Made by a program: the position numbers and the translations under genes. Positions 27,148-33,879 of a stretch of 64,000 bases of DNA are shown here, piece by piece. Within the stretch, counting starts at the first letter, position 1. Every line of letters begins with the position of its first letter. This DNA comes from Palsa-1447 sp964605835 (GTDB lineage: Bacteria > Verrucomicrobiota > Verrucomicrobiia > Opitutales > Opitutaceae). The DNA lies in the NCBI GenBank assembly GCA_964605835.1, contig CAZSEH010000005.1, forward strand, positions 1-64,000. Reading direction: 5' to 3'. Under the pieces are notes generated by a model. That model was not told where the DNA came from, made no database searches, and saw nothing but the letters and a program-made list of their open reading frames with translations.

Positions 27148-27762
27148 ATGAACCTGCCCAACGCAATAACGCTGTCGCGCATTCCGCTGATGTTTGCGAT
27201 CGCCGTGCTGATGTGCTGCGGTTGGGTGGGCGCCGCGACCCTCGCATTCCTCCTTTTTGTGGCCGCGGCGTTGGGCGACTGGCTCGATGGATACCTCGCC
27301 CGAAGGCGGCGGCTCGTGACGACGTTTGGCAAGCTGATGGATGCCCTGACGGACAAGATCATGGTGATGGGCCTTGTGCTCACCTTTGTGGGGAGCCGGC
27401 AGTTCATCGGCAGTCCGCGGCACGAGGTCGCCGTCGTTGTCGCGCTGGTCACCCTGTGCCGCGAATTCATGATAACGGGCATGCGCATGGTCGCGGCCTC
27501 GAAGGGGGTGATCGTCGCGGCAGACGGGGGTGGAAAATCGAAGACGGTGACCCAGCTGATAGCGCTGGGCTTTCTTCTCGGGGCGCCGATGGTCGGCCGC
27601 GACTGGACCCGCTTGGCCGGCCGCGACTTTACCGGGGCGGGCGAGGTCGTCCAGCAGATCGGAGAGTTCATTTTCATCGCCGGAACCGTTCTGGCGGTAT
27701 GGTCCGGCTGGCGGTATTTCGCCCAGTTCAAGTCGGTCGTGTTCGGCGAGGCCCGCGAATGA
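27148..27762 (+). CDS. pgsA: CDP-diacylglycerol-glycerol-3-phosphate 3-phosphatidyltransferase
   Basis: PgsA makes phosphatidylglycerol phosphate in the inner membrane. The 204-residue protein starts MNLPNAITLSRI and has the CDP-alcohol phosphotransferase motif DGYLARRRRLVTTFGKLMD followed by ALTDK. Several hydrophobic helices run through it. The stop overlaps the pgpA start in ATGA, so enzyme and following phosphatase are translated together. The start at 27148 gives the normal size, whereas the longer frame has no conserved residues before it. Confidence 0.93.
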   Translation: MNLPNAITLSRIPLMFAIAVLMCCGWVGAATLAFLLFVAAALGDWLDGYLARRRRLVTTFGKLMDALTDKIMVMGLVLTFVGSRQFIGSPRHEVAVVVALVTLCREFMITGMRMVAASKGVIVAADGGGKSKTVTQLIALGFLLGAPMVGRDWTRLAGRDFTGAGEVVQQIGEFIFIAGTVLAVWSGWRYFAQFKSVVFGEARE

Positions 27763-28277
27763 ATCTCCGACAACCCATCTGGACCCGGTTTGTTCCGACG
27801 CGGACGGTCCTCATGCTGGCGACCCTCGGGCCCGTGGGGCGCCGGTTGCCCGCGCCGGGCACCTGGGGGTCGGTGGCCGGGCTCCTGTATTTCACCGTAT
27901 TTTTCTATCCTCTAGGCATCGTTGAAAGCCTGGCCTTGACCGCTGTCGGAGGCTACCTGGCGGTGGCCCTTTGCGGAGAGGCTGAGTTTCGGCTGGCCCG
28001 CAAGGATCCGGGCGAGGTGATCCTCGATGAATTCGTCGCAATGCCGCTTTGTTTCCTCGGCTGGCGGGCATTGCCTGGGCCGTTGCCGGCTTGGGCCGTC
28101 TTTCTGGCGGGCCTGGCGCTTTTCCGGCTTTTTGACATTCTCAAGCCATTCGGAATCAAGAAGCTCCAGGATCTGCCCGGGGGATGGGGAATCGTTATCG
28201 ACGATTTCGCCGCCGCCCTGGCGACCTGTTTCGTTATGCACGCGGCCAAGTATATCTGGCTTGTCGAACATCGTTGA
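27759..28277 (+). CDS. pgpA: Phosphatidylglycerophosphatase A
   Basis: PgpA removes the phosphate from phosphatidylglycerol phosphate, the step after PgsA. The 172-residue membrane protein has LPAPGTWGSVAGLL, DPGEVILDEFVAMPLCFLG with the acidic metal-binding residues, FRLFDILKPFGIKKLQDLPGG and the terminal GIVIDDFAAAL. These are the hallmarks of the family. The gene ends 31 bp before hairpin element E2, and the next gene is convergent. Confidence 0.94.
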   Translation: MNLRQPIWTRFVPTRTVLMLATLGPVGRRLPAPGTWGSVAGLLYFTVFFYPLGIVESLALTAVGGYLAVALCGEAEFRLARKDPGEVILDEFVAMPLCFLGWRALPGPLPAWAVFLAGLALFRLFDILKPFGIKKLQDLPGGWGIVIDDFAAALATCFVMHAAKYIWLVEHR

Positions 28278-28308
28278 CGATCGTTGTTCGACCCTTGGCG
28301 TTGGCTTG

Positions 28309-28473
28309 TGAGTAGCCGGGGATGACCCCGAAGCGGCTGTTGTCGGCCTCCTCCCCGTCTCTGTGGTCGGGAGGCGCCGCATGGCAGAACCATGAGGCGC
28401 CCCAGACCGGTTTGACGGGGATTCCGGGCCTTGGCCGACTCCAGCCGCGGAGTGGGTCATCCCCGGCTACTCA
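28309..28473. repeat. Hairpin element E2, 165 bp with 18-bp terminal inverted repeat
   Basis: The arms 28309-28326 and 28456-28473 pair perfectly (TGAGTAGCCGGGGATGAC). Inside are two more nested stems: 28333-28346 with 28435-28448 (GCGGCTGTTGTCGG against CCGACTCCAGCCGC, 12 of 14 pairs), and 28373-28384 with 28390-28401 (GGCGCCGCATGG against CCATGAGGCGCC). The whole element can therefore fold into one long rod. Interior blocks at 28347-28368 and 28407-28435 match E1. The outermost three bases of the right arm are the TGA stop of the NusG-like gene. It lies between convergent genes and could act as a terminator for both. Confidence 0.88.
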
Positions 28474-28992
28474 GGGCAGCGCCTGGAGGCAGTCGATCGG
28501 CAGCCTGACGAGCAACCCCTGCCTCAGCACATCGACCGAAACGACGATCCCCCGCGGATTGGCCGGATCATCGATATAGCCCTCAAGTCCATGAAGTGCG
28601 CCTCCGATCACCTTGACCCGCCGTCCGCGGGTCAGCAGCGGCAGCACCGTGAGCTCGTAGCCTGAGGCGACCATCGCCTTGACGCTTTCGATCTGCCGCA
28701 GAAATGCGGCCTCATCGACGACCGGTATCGCCCGGGCCAGGAGTTCCTGCTGGTAAATGCGGGCCTTTCGCTCGACCGGGATCCGGGCAAAGACATAGCC
28801 CGGGAATAGCGGCTTGGTAAAATGTTTCGTGTGCCGGCCGTACCGGCGCGTGCTCTTTACCAGCGGAAGATAGCTTTCGAATTTCTCCGATCCCATGAGG
28901 GCCGCGAACTTCTTTTCGCGGCGGGGGCGGGTGTGGCAGACAAACCAGGTCTCTCCGGAAGGCGCGGGGTCCTGCGGATTGTCCGGAACCAT
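28471..28992 (-). CDS. NusG/RfaH-family transcription elongation factor paralogue
   Basis: This 173-residue protein, from the ATG at 28992, has an NGN domain (WFVCHTRPRREKKFA, LFPGYVFARIP) and a C-terminal KOW domain (LLTRGRRVKVIGGALHGLEG). The Pro-rich N terminus and divergence from typical NusG suggest a specialised paralogue of the RfaH/UpxY/LoaP kind, which helps RNA polymerase through long operons. It is not beside secE/rplK, the usual nusG site, and no capsule or secondary-metabolite operon is nearby. It starts 4 bp after aroQ on the same strand, and its stop lies in hairpin E2. Confidence 0.85.
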   Translation of the reverse strand: MVPDNPQDPAPSGETWFVCHTRPRREKKFAALMGSEKFESYLPLVKSTRRYGRHTKHFTKPLFPGYVFARIPVERKARIYQQELLARAIPVVDEAAFLRQIESVKAMVASGYELTVLPLLTRGRRVKVIGGALHGLEGYIDDPANPRGIVVSVDVLRQGLLVRLPIDCLQALP

Positions 28993-28996
28993 GCGG

Positions 28997-29425
28997 TCAG
29001 CCCTGGAGGAGGAAACGCACGGCGGCATGGTACCCTTGAAGGCCCAGTCCGCTGATTACGGCCGCGCAGACCGGCGCCGTGAGCGAGGTATGGCGGAATT
29101 CCTCGCGGGAGAAAACGTTGGAGATGTGCACCTCGACCGCACGCAGACCCGATCCGGCAAGGGCGTCGCGCAATGCGACGCTTGTGTGGGTGAAGGCGCC
29201 CCCGTTCAGCACGAGCCCGTCGAATCCGGCCTCGGCAAGAGCCCCGATCTTGTCGATCAGGGCCCCCTCGTGGTTGGACTGGAAGAATTCGAGCTGAGCG
29301 GCCTGGACAAATTCCGCGCGCAGGCCCTTTTCCAGGTCGGCCAGAGTGGAGTGGCCGTAGATTTCGGGCTCCCGCCGGCCGAGCCTGTCCAGATTGGGTC
29401 CGTTGAGGATCGCTATCTTTTTCAT
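28997..29425 (-). CDS. aroQ: 3-dehydroquinate dehydratase, type II
   Basis: AroQ dehydrates 3-dehydroquinate in the shikimate pathway. The 142-residue protein (ATG 29425, MKKIAILNGPNLD) has the type II signature with the catalytic Tyr in GRREPEIYGHSTL, the QSNHEGALIDKI motif, NGGAFTHTSVALRDAL and the catalytic His in VEVHISNVFSREEFRH. Size is normal. It sits between hairpin E4 upstream and the NusG-like gene downstream, all on the minus strand. Confidence 0.96.
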   Translation of the reverse strand: MKKIAILNGPNLDRLGRREPEIYGHSTLADLEKGLRAEFVQAAQLEFFQSNHEGALIDKIGALAEAGFDGLVLNGGAFTHTSVALRDALAGSGLRAVEVHISNVFSREEFRHTSLTAPVCAAVISGLGLQGYHAAVRFLLQG

Positions 29426-29446
29426 GATGGGATTGTCATCGATGGC

Positions 29447-29611
29447 TAGCCCGAAGATTTCATGAAATTCGTCCAAACCTCATCCAAACCGCTCTCGAAA
29501 AAGGGCCTCAGACTCCCTGCGATGTGCTTGCAAGCACACCTCGGTCGTCTTTGACCCTTTTTCCTTTGCGGTTTGGCGATCTTTGGCCGTTTTCATGAAA
29601 TCTTCGGGCTA
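29447..29611. repeat. Hairpin element E4, 165 bp with 21-bp terminal inverted repeat
   Basis: The arms at 29447-29467 and 29591-29611 are perfect 21-bp inverted repeats (containing TAGCCCGAAGATTTCATGA). Nested stems follow inward: CCAAACCGC near 29484 with GCGGTTTGG near 29567, AAAAAGGG near 29498 with CCCTTTTT near 29554, and a self-complementary tip TGTGCTTGCAAGCACA near 29524. The first base of the right arm on the minus strand is the first base of the TAG stop of the Nif3-family gene. The element fills the space between that gene and aroQ. Its interior is not clearly homologous to E1 or E2, but length and plan agree. Confidence 0.85.
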
Positions 29612-30361
29612 AAGCGGATTCTCCGTCGAAATGAACACCCACGGAAGCCCGAATTTTTCGGACAATTCCGCCGCCAGCGCCTTCACGGCGTGGACCTCCG
29701 TCGCGTAGTGGCCGCAGAGAAACAGGTTCAGGCGCTCCTCCTGGGCGCGGTTGAAGTGCTCCTCCCGGAGTTCGCCCGTGACGAGCGTGTCCACGCCGGC
29801 GGCCATTGCCGCAGGAAGGGCGCCGTTGCCGCTCCCGCTGCAAATCGCCACTTCCAGAGGGCGGTCCGAACCGAACTCGACCGCGATCACGCGGGGATAG
29901 AGCGCCTCCAGCCGCGTGCGCAGGTCCGCCCGGGGCAGGGCGCTCGATGCGATGAGGCCGATGTCCCCTCCCTCGTTTGGCATGAATCCTCGCGCCGGCG
30001 CGAGGCCGAGCTGGCGCGCCAGCAGGGCGTTGTTTCCGATCTCAGGATGGGCGTCGAGGGGCAGATGGTTGGAATAAAGGGCGCATTCCCCGCGGATCAG
30101 GACGCTGACGCGATCATAGGCCGCCCCGGTCAGCGGGCGGGGCATGTCCCAGTACATGCCGTGATGAACTATCAGGAAATCGACGTCTTGCTCGACAGCA
30201 CGGCGGAACGGGACGACGCCCGCGTCCACCGCGGCGCCGATCTTGGTGACACGCCCGCCGTTGGCCAGCTGAAGGCCGTTGAATGCGCCCGGCGCGTCCT
30301 TGAAATCGGCGCGGCGGGTGCGCTTGTCGCAGTAGTCAACTAGGTCGCTCAGGGTGGGCAT
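29609..30361 (-). CDS. Nif3-like dinuclear metal centre hexameric protein
   Basis: This 250-residue protein belongs to the Nif3/YbgI family, toroidal hexamers with a two-metal site. It shows NGLQLANGGRVTKIGAAVD, the metal-ligand VHHGMYWDMPRP, YSNHLPLDAHPEIGNN, and near the end VDTLVTGELREEHFNRAQE and LFLCGHYATEVHAVKAL, which supply further His and Glu ligands. A cyclohydrolase-like role has been discussed for the family, but the reaction is not established. The ATG at 30361 begins MPTLSDLVDYCDK. Its stop codon forms the edge of hairpin E4. Confidence 0.9.
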   Translation of the reverse strand: MPTLSDLVDYCDKRTRRADFKDAPGAFNGLQLANGGRVTKIGAAVDAGVVPFRRAVEQDVDFLIVHHGMYWDMPRPLTGAAYDRVSVLIRGECALYSNHLPLDAHPEIGNNALLARQLGLAPARGFMPNEGGDIGLIASSALPRADLRTRLEALYPRVIAVEFGSDRPLEVAICSGSGNGALPAAMAAGVDTLVTGELREEHFNRAQEERLNLFLCGHYATEVHAVKALAAELSEKFGLPWVFISTENPL

Positions 30362-30428
30362 GATTAGTGCGGGTTAAACCCTTCTCCGCTGCCGGCCGCG
30401 GAGTCACGTCTATTGTGATGGATGCAGG

Positions 30429-31466
30429 CTAATCAAGACAGCCCAGGCGGCAGCCGTGGGCGCTGAAGCCGGCGCCAAAGCTTATGAGCCAAAAATCGCC
30501 CTCGGGGCCCGGGGCGGCATCCCGCAGCGTTTCCTGCAGGGCAAAAAGGACGGACGGACTGCTCATGTTGCCGAAACTGCGCATCACGCGCGCGCTCGCG
30601 TCCAGGGAATACCCGGGAAAACCGGCCGCCAGGGCCGCGAGGACGTCCGGGCCCCCGCCATGGGCAACCACCCTTGAAACGGAGCGGAGCCCCCGTTCGC
30701 GCCAGAGGCTTGCCGCGGCGCCGGCGGCCAGCTCGGGGACGGTCCGGTCGAGAAGATTGCGCAGCTTTCCCTGGCGCGTCTCAAAGCGAAGCTTGTCCCG
30801 GTCCGCGGGCATGTGGAGCGTCTGGAATCCAAAGCAGCGCAGGCCGCCAGGCCCGGGACGGCCGCGCCAGATGGTTGCGGCCGCACCGTCTCCAAAAAGG
30901 CAGGCGCTGATCAGGACTCCCGGATCATCGTCCAGATAGAACGCGGCCGAGCAGATCTCCACGGCGATGCAGGCGACGGTGGCGTTGCGATCGGCGGCGA
31001 TCACATGGCTCGCCGATCGGAGGGTCGGAATGGCGGCGCCGCAGCCCAGGCCGACGAGGTCCTGGAGGAAGACGTCGTTTCGCAGGCCGAGCGTTTCGGC
31101 GACATAACTGGTCAGTCCCGGACAAAGGTAGCCTGTGCAGGTGCAGATGAGCAGGGCGTCGATTTCCGACGCACGGATTCCGGCGGCTTCCATTGCCGGT
31201 CCAAGGGCATCGCAGGCAAGCTGCGGCGCGGCGGTGCGGTACGCGCGGCTCAGTTCGTCCGGCGAAAGGTCGAAAACCCGCGAGACGTCGGGGACGGCGA
31301 AGTGTCGTTTGTCGATTCCGCGGTCGCGTGTGAGGATGCTGTTGAGGGTCAGGCGCGATCGCCTGGAAAGCGCCGCCAGGTGGGGGGATTTCTCGGCGAT
31401 CCTCCAGCATTCATTCTGCGTGTAGGAATTCTTGGGGACGGCGGTGGAAAGGGCGTGGAGAAACAT
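30429..31466 (-). CDS. Type III polyketide synthase (chalcone-synthase-like)
   Basis: This 345-residue ketosynthase condenses an acyl-CoA starter with malonyl-CoA units; products in bacteria include alkylresorcinols and alkylpyrones. The catalytic triad is complete: Cys142 in LVGLGCGAAIP, His269 in RVVAHGGGPDVL and Asn300 in MRSFGNMSSPSVLFAL. The N-terminal LHALSTAVPKNSYTQ and the terminal SFGAGFSAHG are typical. The gene follows the methyltransferase by 29 bp on the same strand, and the pair looks like a minimal biosynthetic cluster. The starter unit cannot be read from sequence. Confidence 0.93.
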   Translation of the reverse strand: MFLHALSTAVPKNSYTQNECWRIAEKSPHLAALSRRSRLTLNSILTRDRGIDKRHFAVPDVSRVFDLSPDELSRAYRTAAPQLACDALGPAMEAAGIRASEIDALLICTCTGYLCPGLTSYVAETLGLRNDVFLQDLVGLGCGAAIPTLRSASHVIAADRNATVACIAVEICSAAFYLDDDPGVLISACLFGDGAAATIWRGRPGPGGLRCFGFQTLHMPADRDKLRFETRQGKLRNLLDRTVPELAAGAAASLWRERGLRSVSRVVAHGGGPDVLAALAAGFPGYSLDASARVMRSFGNMSSPSVLFALQETLRDAAPGPEGDFWLISFGAGFSAHGCRLGCLD

Positions 31467-31495
31467 GGGTCAGATTCCAATGTGCCGTGCCGCGC

Positions 31496-32134
31496 TCATT
31501 CGCGCCTCACGGCGATCAGCCGGCTCGCTCCAATCGCCCCGGCCCGGCAGTCCAGATTCCAATGGCCGGCGTCCAGGCCGAGCGCCTCCGCCATCTCGTT
31601 TCCCAGAAACCCGGCCTCGATGCTGACGCGGGCGTCGTGCCTTGTGACGGAGCCGAGGAGCGGTGAGCAGGCGGTGCAAAGAAAACGCCAGCGCCGGCGC
31701 CGCTCCGGCTCGCATGCGACGATCGCCCGGACCCGCCCGCGGAGTCTTTTGCCCAGGCTCGCGAGATCCTCCGCCGGGAAATGGTGCAGCACGAGATTGG
31801 CCAGGACGACCCCGTAGGAGTCAAAGCCATCGAAGTTCCTGAGGTCGCAACGATGCCACGTCCTGCCGGCGGGCCAGCCGTCCGGGGGAGGGCAGACGTC
31901 GAGGCCGTCCGCCTCGACACCCGCATGCGCAAGATGGGCGGACAAGTCGCCGGCGCCCGCCCCAATCTCGACGACGCGCTCCCCGGGACGGAGCAGGGTG
32001 GGCACGATCCGGACAAACCACCGGAAGTTCCCCATGAGACGGTTGATTATGCGCAATTCGCGCCTGCTCTTGCGCGCGGCGGGGTCGTTCTCGGAAAGGG
32101 TGTCCAGGATCTCTGGCTGAATCACGCGCGGCAT
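31496..32134 (-). CDS. Class I SAM methyltransferase paired with the polyketide synthase
   Basis: The ATG at 32134 (MPRVIQPEILD) gives 212 residues with a SAM-binding loop VVEIGAGAGDLSAHLAHAG near 55, the acidic strand ADGLDVCPPPDGW, and motif IV-like VVLANLVLHHFPAEDL. In similar bacterial clusters a methyltransferase acts on the resorcinol or pyrone made by the polyketide synthase. That role here is inferred from adjacency. The longer reading frame upstream to 32680 covers the dCMP deaminase gene and is false. Its start is 57 bp from that gene's start, with a shared divergent promoter region. Confidence 0.82.
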   Translation of the reverse strand: MPRVIQPEILDTLSENDPAARKSRRELRIINRLMGNFRWFVRIVPTLLRPGERVVEIGAGAGDLSAHLAHAGVEADGLDVCPPPDGWPAGRTWHRCDLRNFDGFDSYGVVLANLVLHHFPAEDLASLGKRLRGRVRAIVACEPERRRRWRFLCTACSPLLGSVTRHDARVSIEAGFLGNEMAEALGLDAGHWNLDCRAGAIGASRLIAVRRE

Positions 32135-32191
32135 GGGCAAGAGCGAGATTGCCCCCCCGAATCCAGTTGTCCAGTGTGCCGGTCGGATTTC

Positions 32192-32668
32192 ATGAAGAAA
32201 AGCTCCACCAGTCCGGTCGATATGATCGCGCAGGCCGCGAGAAAATTCCCGCGCCGCCCCTCCTGGGACGAGTACTTCATGGCGACCGCGGTGCTGATGG
32301 CCACCCGCTCGAACTGCGACAGGCTCCAGGTGGGCTGCGTAATCGTGACGGGCGGCTCCAGGAAGAACCGTCTGGTGGCCGCCGGCTACAACGGGTACCT
32401 GCCTGGAACCCCGCATGTCTCGCGCGTCAGGGACGGACATGAACAGGCCACCGTTCACGCCGAGCAGAACGCCGTTGCGGACGCGGCGCGCCGCGGGAGC
32501 TCCGTGGAGGGTTGCGTTGCCTACGTCACCCACTATCCGTGCATCAACTGCGCGAAGATCCTGGCCGCGGCCGGCATTTCGGAGGTGCGCTTCCGCCTCG
32601 ACTACCATGACGACCCCCTGGTGGCGCCCCTTCTCGCGGAGGCGGGGGTCAAGATCCTGAAGCTCTGA
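32192..32668 (+). CDS. dCMP/cytidine deaminase family protein (ComEB-like)
   Basis: This 158-residue zinc deaminase resembles dCMP deaminase, which turns dCMP into dUMP. The zinc site is complete: His and the catalytic Glu in VHAEQNAVADAAR, and two cysteines in YPCINCAK. The N-terminal RPSWDEYFMATAVLMATRSNC and GYNGYLPGTPH are typical of the dCMP deaminase branch rather than of tRNA or guanine deaminases. The ATG at 32192 is the only sensible start. yqgE follows 14 bp downstream. Confidence 0.92.
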   Translation: MKKSSTSPVDMIAQAARKFPRRPSWDEYFMATAVLMATRSNCDRLQVGCVIVTGGSRKNRLVAAGYNGYLPGTPHVSRVRDGHEQATVHAEQNAVADAARRGSSVEGCVAYVTHYPCINCAKILAAAGISEVRFRLDYHDDPLVAPLLAEAGVKILKL

Positions 32669-32682
32669 GCCGGCACACAACC

Positions 32683-33237
32683 ATGCGGGCGCGAATCAAA
32701 AGCGGACGGGAATCCCTGGCGGGCTCCCTTTTGCTCGCCCATCCGGTCCTCAGGGACCCGAATTTCAGGCGTTCCGTCGTATTGATGACGACCGACAACG
32801 AGGAGGGCTCCATGGGCATGGTGCTGAATCGCCCGCTTGAGAAGCGCCTGGGCGAACTGGGCGGCGATTTTGCCCTGGGCCCCCTGGCTTCCGTGCCCCT
32901 TTACAGCGGCGGGCCCGTGCAAACCGAGCAGTTGATCCTGGTCGCCTGGCAGAGGAGGCCGGACGGGTTTCAACTCCACATGGGCGTCGAGCCGGAAAAG
33001 GCGGCCAGCCTTCTGGCGGACGGCGACGCGCATCTTCGCGCCTATTTTGGCTACGCCGGGTGGGGGGCCGGCCAGCTGAAGAAAGAGCTCAAATCGCATA
33101 CCTGGATAATCGCGGACGCCCCCCGCGATCTGTTCGACAAGCCGGGCGACAAGAGCCTGTGGCGGACCGTCTTGAGCGCAGAGGGCGCCGAGTGGCGCCT
33201 CCTCGCCGACGAGCCGGACGATCCCGCAGAGAACTGA
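32683..33237 (+). CDS. YqgE/AlgH family protein (DUF179)
   Basis: This 184-residue member of the YqgE/AlgH family has the conserved start LAGSLLLAHPVLRDPNFRRS, the DNEEGSMGMVLNRPL motif, YSGGPVQTEQLILV and the C-terminal FGYAGWGAGQLKKELKSHTW. Its biochemical function is unknown. It is translated 14 bp after the dCMP deaminase and ends 24 bp before hairpin element E3. Confidence 0.92.
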   Translation: MRARIKSGRESLAGSLLLAHPVLRDPNFRRSVVLMTTDNEEGSMGMVLNRPLEKRLGELGGDFALGPLASVPLYSGGPVQTEQLILVAWQRRPDGFQLHMGVEPEKAASLLADGDAHLRAYFGYAGWGAGQLKKELKSHTWIIADAPRDLFDKPGDKSLWRTVLSAEGAEWRLLADEPDDPAEN

Positions 33238-33261
33238 TGCGACCCCTTGCGGAGCCCGGTC

Positions 33262-33428
33262 ATGGCGAAGGTTGACCGGCCTGCAGCCTGAAGGGCCGTG
33301 CGCAGCTTGCGCGCATCGTCCGGGCGTGGGGGACGGCGGCACGCCATGGGGCCCCACGCCGGTTTCGATGCGCGTCTGGGTATGCGAGCAAAGGCCCGCA
33401 AGGCTGCAGGTCGGTCAAGCTTCGCCAT
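33262..33428. repeat. Hairpin element E3, 167 bp with 28-bp terminal inverted repeat
   Basis: The arms 33262-33289 and 33401-33428 match at 26 of 28 positions; one of the two mismatches is a G-T type. The arm starts ATGGCGAAGGTTGACC. Nested stems follow inside: GGGCC near 33292 with GGCCC near 33392, GCGCGCATCG near 33310 with CGATGCGCG near 33366, and GGCGTGGGG near 33323 with CCCCACGCC near 33352. The stretch GCCCCACGCCGGTTT resembles GCCCCAGACCGGTTT in E2. It lies between yqgE and rpmJ, which point the same way, so it could attenuate or protect the transcript. Confidence 0.82.
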
Positions 33429-33486
33429 AAGGCGGAGCCGTTTGGGTTTGACAGCCCCGGGGGCCGGTCTGTGAGATGGAATGTTT

Positions 33487-33612
33487 ATGAAAGTGGTATC
33501 CTCCATCAAGTCCGCGAAGAAGCGCCACCCCGACTGCCAGGTTGTGCGTCGCCGCGGGAAGATCTACGTGATCAACAAGACCGACCCGCGTTACAAGGCG
33601 CGGCAGGGCTAA
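33487..33612 (+). CDS. rpmJ: 50S ribosomal protein L36, cysteine-poor type
   Basis: A 41-residue protein beginning MKVVSSIKSAKKRHPDCQ, with VVRRRGKIYVINKTDPRYK and terminal ARQG, is the YkgO-like form of L36. The zinc-binding CxxC...C...H set of standard L36 is absent, with only one Cys left. In other bacteria such forms replace the zinc protein when zinc is scarce. L31 of the same class follows 14 bp downstream. The ORF is short but certain. Confidence 0.95.
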   Translation: MKVVSSIKSAKKRHPDCQVVRRRGKIYVINKTDPRYKARQG

Positions 33613-33626
33613 CCCATTTACACACC

Positions 33627-33878
33627 GTGAAAGCCGCAGGACACCCCGCGCTCAACAAAGTCTGCTTCATCGACGTCGCCACCGGGAAGCGATTCCTGAC
33701 CCGTTCGACGATGAAGGGCACCCGCAAGGAGAAAATCGACGGCGAGGACTATTTCATCGTCCTTCGCGACATTACGATGGACTCGCATCCGGCCTACACC
33801 GGAGAAAAGCGGCTGGTCGACACGGCTGGCCGGGTCGAGAAGTTCACCTCCAAGTTCAAGCGCAGCGCCAAGAAATAG
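33627..33878 (+). CDS. rpmE: 50S ribosomal protein L31, type B
   Basis: This 83-residue protein starts at GTG 33627 (KAAGHPALNKVCFIDVATGK) and has the type B core with a ten-residue extension, SDMHP-like MDSHPAYTGEKRLVDTAGRV and the basic tail KFTSKFKRSAKK. It lacks the CxxC zinc motif of type A L31. The pair with cysteine-poor L36 suggests zinc-independent ribosome assembly. I found no Zur-box-like palindrome upstream. The alternative upstream start at 33471 overlaps rpmJ and is rejected. Confidence 0.92.
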   Translation: MKAAGHPALNKVCFIDVATGKRFLTRSTMKGTRKEKIDGEDYFIVLRDITMDSHPAYTGEKRLVDTAGRVEKFTSKFKRSAKK

Positions 33879-33879
33879 G

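Noticed and set aside
28400..28440. tRNA-like T-arm (CCGGTTTGACG...) inside hairpin E2
   Set aside because: The GGTTTGA resembles a T-loop by chance; there is no acceptor stem, anticodon arm or CCA-like end. No tRNA or rRNA was found anywhere in the window.
33262..33428. Integron attC site as an explanation for the hairpin elements
   Set aside because: No integrase, no GTTRRRY core sites and no cassette-like ORFs; the flanking genes are ordinary chromosomal genes. The elements are also longer than most attC sites and have perfect outer stems.
33430..33487. Zur operator upstream of rpmJ
   Set aside because: I looked for an AT-rich palindrome of the Zur type and found none in the 58 bp before the start.
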